NCBI GenBank assembly: GCA_029974855.1
Contig: JARKQO010000033.1
Coordinates: forward strand, 1-21,489
Source of the DNA: Eubacteriales bacterium
GTDB lineage: Bacteria > Bacillota_A > Clostridia > Christensenellales > Aristaeellaceae
DNA: 21,489 nucleotides
Direction of reading: 5' to 3'
Shown: positions 16,296 to 21,489 of the stretch, piece after piece
Position numbering within the stretch: the first letter of the stretch is position 1
Layout: each line of letters begins with the position of its first letter
The notes under the pieces: generated by a model
What the model saw: the letters and a program-made list of their open reading frames with translations, nothing else
The model's database searches: none
Told to the model about the DNA's origin: nothing
Program-made: the position numbers and the translations under genes

Positions 16296-16408
16296 ATACA
16301 AGAAAAACCCAATGCACAGCTTTTGAATAGGTGTTTACTATCTGATGAAGTATAGATTGCCAGAATAATCTGTTCCCATCGACCTAAACTATATTCGAGG
16401 TGAAGACA

Positions 16409-16510
16409 ATGGCCAATCAAAAAGGTCGCAATCCCAAACGAAAAAACGCTCCCATAAACCTGCCTTCCACTCGCCGCAATAAATATGGGGAACTCAAATC
16501 AGAAAAGTGA
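16409..16510 (+). CDS. Small basic reading frame, possibly a broken gene
   Basis: This 33-codon frame starts at an ATG with GAGGTG about 6 bases upstream and encodes a Lys/Arg/Asn-rich peptide (MANQKGRNPKRKN at the start). After its TGA stop the same frame stays open for about 50 more codons with protein-like composition (TWEAVPDECWDLALLLTVAR). It then runs into the convergent DUF4375 gene. It may be a real small protein, or the 5' part of a gene interrupted by the TGA. I do not recognise the family. Confidence 0.3.
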   Translation: MANQKGRNPKRKNAPINLPSTRRNKYGELKSEK

Positions 16511-16610
16511 GTGCATCGCTTCCGGTTTGGCAGTAGCGTTGCTGAGAAGCCGGAGGCCCTCCGCACCTGGGAGGCGGTCCCGGATGAATGCTGGGACTTG
16601 GCATTGTTGC

Positions 16611-17240
16611 TTACGGTTGCAAGAACCCTTCGGGATGAGCATTGGCATATCGCAGCATGGCACTGTTAAAATTCAATTTCTCCCACAAATCCACATATGC
16701 ATTGTCAAAACTGTCGAAGGGATATCGTTGACACTGTGCGATAAAATCATCCACCGTATCACTTCGGAAGGAATCCAAGTCAGTGGGATCGATCTGATTA
16801 TCTGATAGAAATGACTCGTATAGAACCCCCATCGGTTCCAATCCAATCATTTTTAGGGTATCTCCTACCTTTTCAGCATAGGAAGGACCACAATTGACGA
16901 AGAATTGGCAGAGCCCGCCATTGTGTACCTCCATATCAAAAATAGCCGCAATATACATAGCTTGGGCAGATTCCGAAAGCAAATCGAACTGTGCATCATC
17001 TTCTGGTCCGGATGCGATATCAAGTATTGAAAAATACAAATCTTCATAATCCGTGAAGCGCGCGTCCATCGTCCTTTCGCCCGCCGAATGTTCGGCAAGC
17101 ACTGCCGCGGATGGAAGCAAACTATATGCGAGGGTTATCAAAAGGCAAATCAATACTCTTGTCGATATAAACCGCCAATATCCATGGGCTTCTGATTTTT
17201 TCCCCACTCCTGTGCACATCCTTTGCATGGTAGAATTCAC
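16611..17240 (-). CDS. Exported DUF4375 (DMP19-like) protein
   Basis: This is a 209-residue protein. The C-terminal part, about 60-200, has the DUF4375 hallmarks: the NGGLCQFFVN block at 107-116 (usual form NGGFxQFF), an acidic surface, and many Asp/Glu. DMP19, a DNA-mimic protein of Neisseria, belongs to this family. Here a hydrophobic segment (about 28-48) ends in VLA before Glu50, which looks like a signal peptide or membrane anchor. An outside location does not fit a DNA-mimic role. The GTG at 17240 follows AAGGAG with about 9-base spacing; ATGs a few codons in are alternatives. The region is more AT-rich than its neighbours and may be acquired. Confidence 0.75.
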   Translation of the reverse strand: MNSTMQRMCTGVGKKSEAHGYWRFISTRVLICLLITLAYSLLPSAAVLAEHSAGERTMDARFTDYEDLYFSILDIASGPEDDAQFDLLSESAQAMYIAAIFDMEVHNGGLCQFFVNCGPSYAEKVGDTLKMIGLEPMGVLYESFLSDNQIDPTDLDSFRSDTVDDFIAQCQRYPFDSFDNAYVDLWEKLNFNSAMLRYANAHPEGFLQP

Positions 17241-17431
17241 AGCGGATACTCCTTCTCGTAAAAAGCGCTGCTATTTTCTAAACCTGATCTAGGATTCCTT
17301 CGGCGGCGATATTCCAGCCCCCCATATTTATCCGTAAAGTAAAGGAAGGGCGCGACAATGTTAGATGCCGTAGCCAAGTAAGCAAGACGCCTATACCGGG
17401 TTATGAAGCGGGAAACGCTTAAGGATATATA
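17238..17431 (-). pseudogene. Possible coding remnant upstream of the DUF4375 gene
   Basis: On the minus strand a frame with no start of its own stays open for about 65 codons. It contains a protein-like block (YLATASNIVAPFLYFTDKYG) and ends at a TGA overlapping the GTG start of the DUF4375 gene (GTGA). Its upstream part overlaps the end of the cyclase-like gene. It may be the C-terminal remnant of a gene that once preceded DUF4375 in an operon. I do not recognise it. Confidence 0.25.
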
Positions 17432-18305
17432 GCGCCTTTAAAGTTATGAATCTGCTGGGTGACCGTATCTCTTCCATTGAAAAATGCACATTCCCCTTGT
17501 GCTGATTCTCAAGATGCCACAGCCCATCCCTTTGTTTCTTTTCTTGCAGCCAGTTTATGGCCGGTCGCATCCGGGTGTCAAACGGAGTATTTTGTCTGGC
17601 GAAATACTCCAATACCCTTAAAAGGTCATACCGATAGCGGTATGGATAGGATAGCTTACAAAGTCTCTTATCGGCATCGTCAAAAAACAATCGGTTTGCC
17701 AGTAAAAATTCCGCCGCGTTGGTTTTCGCCGCCCCGATGTCCCGCTGCCTGTACTGCGATCCTGAGACTTGGTATTGTGCAAGCCCTTCCAGGACACAGA
17801 TGGTTGTATGGGGATCGCCCTTATCCGAATTTGTATCCCAAGTAAACCCTCCGTCCGTTTTCTGAACGGAAAGAAGGTGGTCGATCAACTTGACGAGGCG
17901 CGGTTCCTCCTTGCAGAAGTAGGAAGCATAGTTCAACACCATGCCATCGACGCAGATATCACTGGGATGATCGTACTTTGACAAATTCAAGCCCCCGGTT
18001 TCGTTCAGGCCTTCGTCAAACATCCGCGCGATCATATCCTTGCATGGCTTCAATGCCTCTGGCGCGCACAAATTTTTGATATCAAGCAGCGTGTAGTGTG
18101 TAGACGTCCATTTGGGCTGGTAGTAGTAGAGCCCCCAATGCCCGTTTTCATTCTGGCGGGATAAAAACTCCGCTCCGAAGCCTTCCGTCGGAATCCGCTT
18201 CTGTATCTGCGATAGCGTTGTTCCATCTGAGCCAATCAGATCGCGGTGGGTCATAAACTGAATGGAAACGTCGCCTTCCAGCAGCCAAGCGATTGTTTCA
18301 TTCAT
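17391..18305 (-). CDS. Squalene-cyclase/prenyltransferase-fold (alpha/alpha toroid) protein
   Basis: This 304-residue protein lacks a signal peptide and membrane helices. It has repeated QW-like motifs of the terpene-cyclase/prenyltransferase toroid: QNENGHWG at 51-58, QKTDGGFTW at 148-156 and a third QKKQRDGLWHLE near the C-terminus. True squalene-hopene cyclases are about twice as long and have a DxDD motif, which is not visible here. It therefore looks like a single-barrel relative of unknown activity; closely similar hypothetical proteins occur in many Bacillota. The ATG at 18305 follows AGAGAGGGTGA, and the promoter lies just 25 bases upstream, so a longer frame reaching 18863 was rejected. 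It is monocistronic. Confidence 0.8.
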   Translation of the reverse strand: MNETIAWLLEGDVSIQFMTHRDLIGSDGTTLSQIQKRIPTEGFGAEFLSRQNENGHWGLYYYQPKWTSTHYTLLDIKNLCAPEALKPCKDMIARMFDEGLNETGGLNLSKYDHPSDICVDGMVLNYASYFCKEEPRLVKLIDHLLSVQKTDGGFTWDTNSDKGDPHTTICVLEGLAQYQVSGSQYRQRDIGAAKTNAAEFLLANRLFFDDADKRLCKLSYPYRYRYDLLRVLEYFARQNTPFDTRMRPAINWLQEKKQRDGLWHLENQHKGNVHFSMEEIRSPSRFITLKALYILKRFPLHNPV

Positions 18306-18329
18306 AAATATCACCCTCTCTTGCTTTTT

Positions 18330-18358
18330 ATCATATATCACAGTACAGCATACGTCAA
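18330..18358 (-). promoter_or_regulatory. Promoter of the cyclase-like gene
   Basis: TTGACG (18353-18358), a 17-base spacer and TATGAT (18330-18335) on the minus strand. Start is expected near 18323, giving an 18-base leader that contains the ribosome site. It fixes the start codon at 18305. Confidence 0.8.
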
Positions 18359-18389
18359 TGATGCAATGCTTCGATACAAGCCAAGATAA

Positions 18390-18806
18390 CGGCCCCTGAC
18401 CGCCTATGATGAACTGGAGCTGGACACTCTGGGGGATCACAAAACAGCCCTGTTCATCATCATCTCGGACACCGATAACTCCTTTAACTTCCTTGTTTCC
18501 ATGTGCTATGGCAGGATGATTGAGATATATTTGGTCACGTCCATCGCGCCGCTGCCCATGGCCACCATGATGAACAAGGAATGGGGCCAGCTGGGCCAAA
18601 ACTACCTGCGTTCCCTGTCTGCACTTGGTTTTCAGGCATTTTTGATCATCGTCTGCGTTGCGGTCTACGCGGTGCTGGTGCAGTCCATCACGGCGGATAC
18701 AGATGTGAGCGCCGCCATCTGGACCTGCATTGGGTACACGGTGCTGCTGTGCTTTACTTTGTTCAAAACTGGAGGTATGTCCAAGGCGATCTTCAATGCG
18801 CATTAA
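18390..18806 (+). pseudogene. VirD4-VirB6 fusion remnant of a Tn916/Tn1549-like conjugative element
   Basis: One open frame joins pieces of two conjugation genes. Codons from about 18393 to 18506 match the VirD4/TraG coupling ATPase (LTAYDELELDTLGD, ALFIIISDTDNSFNFLVSM). From about 18507 the frame becomes the C-terminal membrane part of a VirB6/TrbL-like channel protein (GRMIEIYLVTSIAPLPMATM, two helices, TAA at 18804). In intact elements a small Maff2-type gene and most of both genes lie between these parts, so a deletion of a few kilobases has joined them. The frame is preserved across the joint. A TAA at 18387 precedes the VirD4 part, with no start codon of its own at the left end. It is probably not functional as a transfer protein. 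Confidence 0.75.
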
Positions 18807-18809
18807 CCC

Positions 18810-18838
18810 TTCAAAACTATGCCGATTCATGATAGAAT
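18810..18838 (+). promoter_or_regulatory. Possible promoter of the Bro-N gene
   Basis: TTCAAA (18810-18815), a 17-base spacer and TAGAAT (18833-18838), about 24 bases before the ATG at 18863. The -35 match is modest (4 of 6). Confidence 0.4.
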
Positions 18839-18862
18839 AGGAGCGCAGGAGGCACAAAAGCA

Positions 18863-19746
18863 ATGGATCATAACGACGCTATCAGGCTCTTTGAAAGCCA
18901 GCATATTCGCACCGCATGGGATGAGGATAAAGAGGAATGGTACTTCTCTATTGTCGATGTGATTGGCATCCTCACAAATCAGCCTGATCTTCGTCATGAG
19001 GCAAAGTATTGGAGCGTCCTGAAAACCCGCTTGAAACAAGAGGGAAGTGAACTATCTACAAATTGTAGTCAGTTGAAAATGACTGCCGCGGATGGAAAAA
19101 AGCGCATGACGGACGTTGCCAATACGGAGCAGCTGCTTCGCGTTATTCAATCTGTCCCATCACCCAAAGCCGAGCCTTTCAAGCTATGGCTGACACAGGT
19201 TGGGCGTGAACGCATCGAAGAAACCATCAATCCCGAACTGACGATAGACCGTGCTTTGGAAACGCATCTGAAAAAAGGCTATCCGCGCGAGTGGATCAAT
19301 CAACGCCTGCAAGCCATTCAGGTTCGCAAGGAGCTGACGGATGAATGGCAGGATCGCGGCGTGAAAAAGGGAAGCGAATACGCCATCCTGACGGATGAAA
19401 TCACCCGGGCGTGGTCGGGAATGTCCACACGGCAGTACAAGCGATTCAAGGGACTGAGGCAAAAAAATCTCCGGGATAATATGAGTACGACGGAGATTAT
19501 CCTCAATATGCTTGCCGAAACCGCCACAAAGGACATTTCCAAACAGGTCCAGCCGCAGGGCTTTGAGGAAAACCAACAGGTCGCCCGCCGCGGGGAAGGA
19601 TTGCCGGAAACGCACGAAAAGAGCTGGAGCAGGAAACGGGTCAGCCTGTGGTCACCCCAGCCAACGCCACACAGCTAAATGCGGCTGTAACCGCGCTGAT
19701 TGAAGATGCGGCGCAATCGGGAGATTACAAAAAGCCAAAAGATTGA
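18863..19746 (+). pseudogene. Bro-N / DinD-like phage-type protein with a one-base frameshift
   Basis: The N-terminal part encodes a BRO-family DNA-binding domain (about residues 5-115: EEWYFSIVDVIGILTNQP, AKYWSVLKTRLKQEG). An all-helical DinD-like C-terminal region follows (ETHLKKGYPREWINQRLQ, GMSTRQYKRFKGL). As it stands, the frame runs to a stop at 19676-19678 with an atypical Arg/Ser-rich tail. If one G is added to the GGGG run near 19591, the frame continues with the family's normal ending (GGRIAGNARKELEQETGQPV, then VTPANA) to TGA at 19744, giving about 294 residues. This shows either a real one-base deletion or a sequencing error. Such genes are common on phages and integrated elements. 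GGAGG precedes the ATG by about 10 bases. Confidence 0.82.
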
Positions 19747-19788
19747 GTCAATTACAATCACTATTTGTGCCTGAACGGAGCGAAAGGA

Positions 19789-20532
19789 ATGGTTATAACG
19801 ATGGGAAAAAAGATAGGAAGCATCGTCTGCGCCCTGCTGCTGTGCCTCGCAACCTCCGCCCAGGCGGGTGACAGACGGATGATCATATACAGCGCCTGGG
19901 AAGTATACGGCCAGGAGGAGCAGCTGAAGGACAAGGAAACGCCGGAGGTAATCCAGCGCATGCTGGATACGGCGTATAACGAGTATAGGGCGGTGGGCGG
20001 GAAACGCCTGAGCCGCTCCAACGCGTATACGCGCTGGTACGGCGTCGGGAAGGTCGCCTGGTGCAGCATATTCGTCTCATGGTGCTCGGCGCAGCAGGAT
20101 ATTCCGTTGTACCTCCTTAAGGATATCTCCAAGGATATCTCCCCAAGGCCCGAAGAGGAGATATTCAATTTCAAGGTGCGGCTGATCCCGCCGCTGTTCA
20201 AGGCGTTTGAGACTGTCGGGCGGGTCAGCGCGGTGCCCCGTCCGGGATATACGATCATATACGCCAGCAGATCGGGCCTGTGGGAGATGCATGTGGGGAT
20301 CGTGTACAGCGCCGAGCTGCAGGCGGACGGGCGTTACCTGATCGAAACCATCGAGGGGAACCAGGGAAACACCATCCGGCATTACCGCTTCCTGTACGAT
20401 CCGCACGCGCCCTTCCAGCAGGGCAACATGAGCTTTTTAGAAAGCGCGCCGGAGGGCGCGGACGAGCGGCTGATCATCGCGCCCCGCAACTCCGCCTGGT
20501 GCGTGAAGGGCTTCGGCGCGACGTGGAAATAA
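19789..20532 (+). CDS. Secreted CHAP-like cysteine peptidase/amidase
   Basis: This 247-residue protein has a signal peptide (MGKKIGS, hydrophobic core, SAQA cleavage near residue 26). The catalytic pattern of CHAP/NlpC-type peptidoglycan amidases follows in order: AWCSIFVSWC with candidate nucleophile Cys92, EMHVGIVYSA with His168, and TIEGNQGNT with Glu189/Asn191 as the third position. The order Cys, His, Glu/Asn is the expected one. It may cut cell wall, for instance as the hydrolase of a conjugative element or as a housekeeping enzyme. No binding repeats are attached. The ATG at 19789 has GGAG 8 bases upstream. The ATG at 19801 and a TTG at 19765 are alternatives that do not change the mature protein. 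Confidence 0.75.
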   Translation: MVITMGKKIGSIVCALLLCLATSAQAGDRRMIIYSAWEVYGQEEQLKDKETPEVIQRMLDTAYNEYRAVGGKRLSRSNAYTRWYGVGKVAWCSIFVSWCSAQQDIPLYLLKDISKDISPRPEEEIFNFKVRLIPPLFKAFETVGRVSAVPRPGYTIIYASRSGLWEMHVGIVYSAELQADGRYLIETIEGNQGNTIRHYRFLYDPHAPFQQGNMSFLESAPEGADERLIIAPRNSAWCVKGFGATWK

Positions 20533-20854
20533 ATGATGCCCGGCAGCGAGATCGGCGGTCATTTGCTTGATCTGTTTGGCTTGCGGGGGTGTGATCAGTC
20601 CATCAATGGCAAGTGCGGTATCATCGGCAATGAAAGGGAAGTCGGATATGTCTGAGTATTGATGCGGATTGTGCGAAGGCGTAATAACGGGCTTTGAACA
20701 AGGATCGCTTTCCTTGCCATTACTGGCACGGGATTTATCGTTGGGGAACTGGTAGCAAAAAAGCAGGACGACGCTGAAATATAAGGAGCCCAAGAGTCTG
20801 AGCCGCTCACAACGGCTCTTTCTTTTTACCCAAAATTGAACAGGAGGTGTCTCC
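20533..20854. other. Intergenic stretch with decayed coding fragments and a terminator
   Basis: No intact gene is seen. On the plus strand a frame ending at TAA 20782-20784 reads IAFLAITGTGFIVGELVAKK and looks like the last helix of a small membrane protein. On the minus strand a segment at about 20560-20660 (ADDTALAIDGLITPPQAKQI) also has protein-like composition. They overlap and cannot both be real. The stretch ends in a rho-independent terminator on the plus strand. Confidence 0.4.
20800..20827 (+). terminator. Rho-independent terminator
   Basis: GAGCCG and CGGCTC arms with a 7-base loop are followed by TTTCTTTTT. No intact plus-strand gene directly precedes it. It probably terminated a gene now lost, and it may insulate the toxin-antitoxin operon that follows. 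Confidence 0.7.
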
Positions 20855-20875
20855 ATGGTTGGCAGGAAATGGCTA

Positions 20876-20904
20876 TTGAAGCCCCAGGAACCATATGGTA
20901 CAAT
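20876..20904 (+). promoter_or_regulatory. Promoter of the toxin-antitoxin operon
   Basis: TTGAAG (20876-20881), a 17-base spacer and TACAAT (20899-20904). Start is expected near 20911, 19 bases before the antitoxin ATG at 20930. This supports the shorter antitoxin. Confidence 0.7.
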
Positions 20905-20929
20905 TAGGCCACGGAAGGGAGGTGGCCGC

Positions 20930-21187
20930 ATGCCGCAATGCATCCCCATTCGGGATTTGAAAAACACCGCGGAAATCTCGCAGATGTGCCAGAACGCTAA
21001 GGAGCCCATTGTCATCACCAAAAACGGCTATGACGATATGGTGATCATGAGCGCCAAAATGTATGACAAGATGCGCCTATATAGCGTATATGAAAAACTC
21101 ATGGAAGCGGAGGAAGACATCGCCCAGGGCCGGGTTTTAGACGCGGATGCTTCTCTGGTGAGGCTGAGAGCGAAGTATGGCTTATAA
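20930..21187 (+). CDS. Phd/YefM-family antitoxin
   Basis: This 85-residue DNA-binding antitoxin has the typical N-terminal fold (IPIRDLKNTAEISQMCQNAK) followed by EPIVITKNGYDDMVIMSAKM and a helical, acidic C-terminus that should wrap the toxin. It would neutralise the toxin encoded by the next gene and repress their shared promoter. The ATG at 20930 follows GGGAGGT with about 7-base spacing. An in-frame ATG at 20855 also has a strong AGGAGGTG site and would add 25 basic residues, but it lies upstream of the recognised promoter and does not fit the family, so the short form is preferred. It overlaps the toxin gene by 11 bases. Confidence 0.9.
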   Translation: MPQCIPIRDLKNTAEISQMCQNAKEPIVITKNGYDDMVIMSAKMYDKMRLYSVYEKLMEAEEDIAQGRVLDADASLVRLRAKYGL

Positions 21188-21482
21188 GCTGCAAATCACC
21201 CGGAAGGCCGAGCAAGACCTGGACGAGATTTTCGCTTACCTCATCCATGAGCTGAACAATGTGGAGGCTGTGCTGCACTTGGCGGATGAGGTGGAAAGGC
21301 ATTACGGCCTGTTGCCGGATAATCCCTTTCTCTGCGAGAAATGCCGCCAGCTGCTGCTGCGGCATTTCCGCAAGGTTGTCATCGGCGGCTACCTGATGTT
21401 CTACCGGGTGGATGAGGAGCAGCAGACCATCTATATCCAGCGGTTTTTCAGCGATTTACAGAACTACGCCTCAAAGCTCTAA
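21177..21482 (+). CDS. RelE/ParE-family toxin
   Basis: This 101-residue protein has the RelE/ParE layout: YKLQITRKAEQDLDEIFAYL at the start, then a helical region, RHFRKVVIGGYLMFYRV as the central strands, and IYIQRFFSDLQNY at the end. Members act as ribosome-dependent mRNA nucleases (RelE) or gyrase inhibitors (ParE); sequence alone does not separate the two here. The RKVVIGGYLMFYRVD strand pair and the late Arg (in IQRFFSD) are conserved in both. The start overlaps the end of the antitoxin gene by 11 bases, the usual coupled arrangement. Confidence 0.9.
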   Translation: MAYKLQITRKAEQDLDEIFAYLIHELNNVEAVLHLADEVERHYGLLPDNPFLCEKCRQLLLRHFRKVVIGGYLMFYRVDEEQQTIYIQRFFSDLQNYASKL

Positions 21483-21489
21483 CACACTC

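Larger units (their letters stand above)
15999..16610. other. Gene-poor, AT-richer stretch upstream of the lipoprotein operon
   Basis: No recognisable complete gene lies here. A GC-rich patch at about 16090-16262 reads on the plus strand as a short Glu/Arg/Gln-rich frame ending in VLIYLLRHF. It could be the tail of a lost gene, but I cannot name it. A palindrome is at 16280-16295 and a small basic frame at 16409-16510. Base composition changes sharply at about 16050, which marks the edge of the accessory zone. Confidence 0.5.

Noticed and set aside
18306..18863. Longer N-terminus for the cyclase-like protein
   Set aside because: It would span the gene's own promoter and the antisense of the VirD4-VirB6 remnant.
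17103..19097. Shared 15-base word CTGCCGCGGATGGAA near 17103 and 19083
   Set aside because: A single shared word of this length is plausible by chance in 21 kb, and there is no extended similarity around it.
20437..21021. Minus-strand frame of 194 codons
   Set aside because: Its two ends are antisense to the CHAP-like and antitoxin genes. Only a short middle segment looks protein-like, and no family could be named.
1..21489. tRNA, rRNA, CRISPR array, intact insertion sequence
   Set aside because: None was seen by eye: no cloverleaf arms with a CCA end, no regularly spaced repeats, and no complete transposase.

Overview
The window looks like chromosomal DNA of a GC-rich, Gram-positive anaerobe of the class Clostridia. 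The evidence is strong Shine-Dalgarno sites, TTGACA/TAATAT-type promoters, a lipoprotein signal, GntR-FCD and CUT1 transporter families, and debris of a Tn916/Tn1549-like conjugative element. No 16S or other marker is present, so the genus cannot be named. By eye, positions 1-16,000 are GC-rich, and the stretch from about 16,050 to 18,400 is clearly more AT-rich and mosaic.

Layout. (1) 1-5,963, minus strand: a catabolic operon read from a good promoter at 6,031-6,059. In transcription order it encodes a GntR/FCD regulator, a UROD/MtaA-type methyltransferase-like protein, a secreted solute-binding protein, two CUT1 sugar-type permeases, and an L-cysteine desulfidase/serine dehydratase-alpha-like enzyme cut by the window edge. 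It has no ABC ATPase of its own. (2) 6,096-7,044, plus strand: a divergent EamA/DMT exporter with its own promoter. (3) 7,200-15,998, minus strand: four genes in the order lipoprotein, four-helix membrane protein, tubulin/FtsZ-like GTPase, and very large actin/Hsp70-fold (SrfB-like) ATPase. The last two overlap by ATGA and must be translationally coupled. This is the most interesting part of the window: it places both cytoskeletal NTPase folds behind a lipoprotein and a membrane protein, which suggests an envelope-linked machine of unknown function. (4) Two copies of a three-hairpin repeat lie at 7,066-7,155 and 13,103-13,190. They show compensatory base changes, and the first sits next to a G-quadruplex motif.

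(5) 15,999-21,489 is a mosaic accessory zone. It holds a gene-poor stretch, an exported DUF4375/DMP19-like protein, a squalene-cyclase-fold protein with a near-perfect promoter, an in-frame VirD4-VirB6 fusion remnant of a conjugative element, a Bro-N/DinD-like gene broken by a one-base frameshift, a secreted CHAP-like cysteine peptidase/amidase, an orphan terminator, and a Phd/YefM-RelE/ParE toxin-antitoxin pair.

In function, region 1 looks like regulated uptake of a small carbohydrate-like solute coupled to methyl-group or sulfur/amino-acid chemistry. Region 3 looks like a dedicated envelope-spanning NTPase system. Region 5 looks like the scar of successive insertions and deletions. Family names come from motif recognition without database searches.
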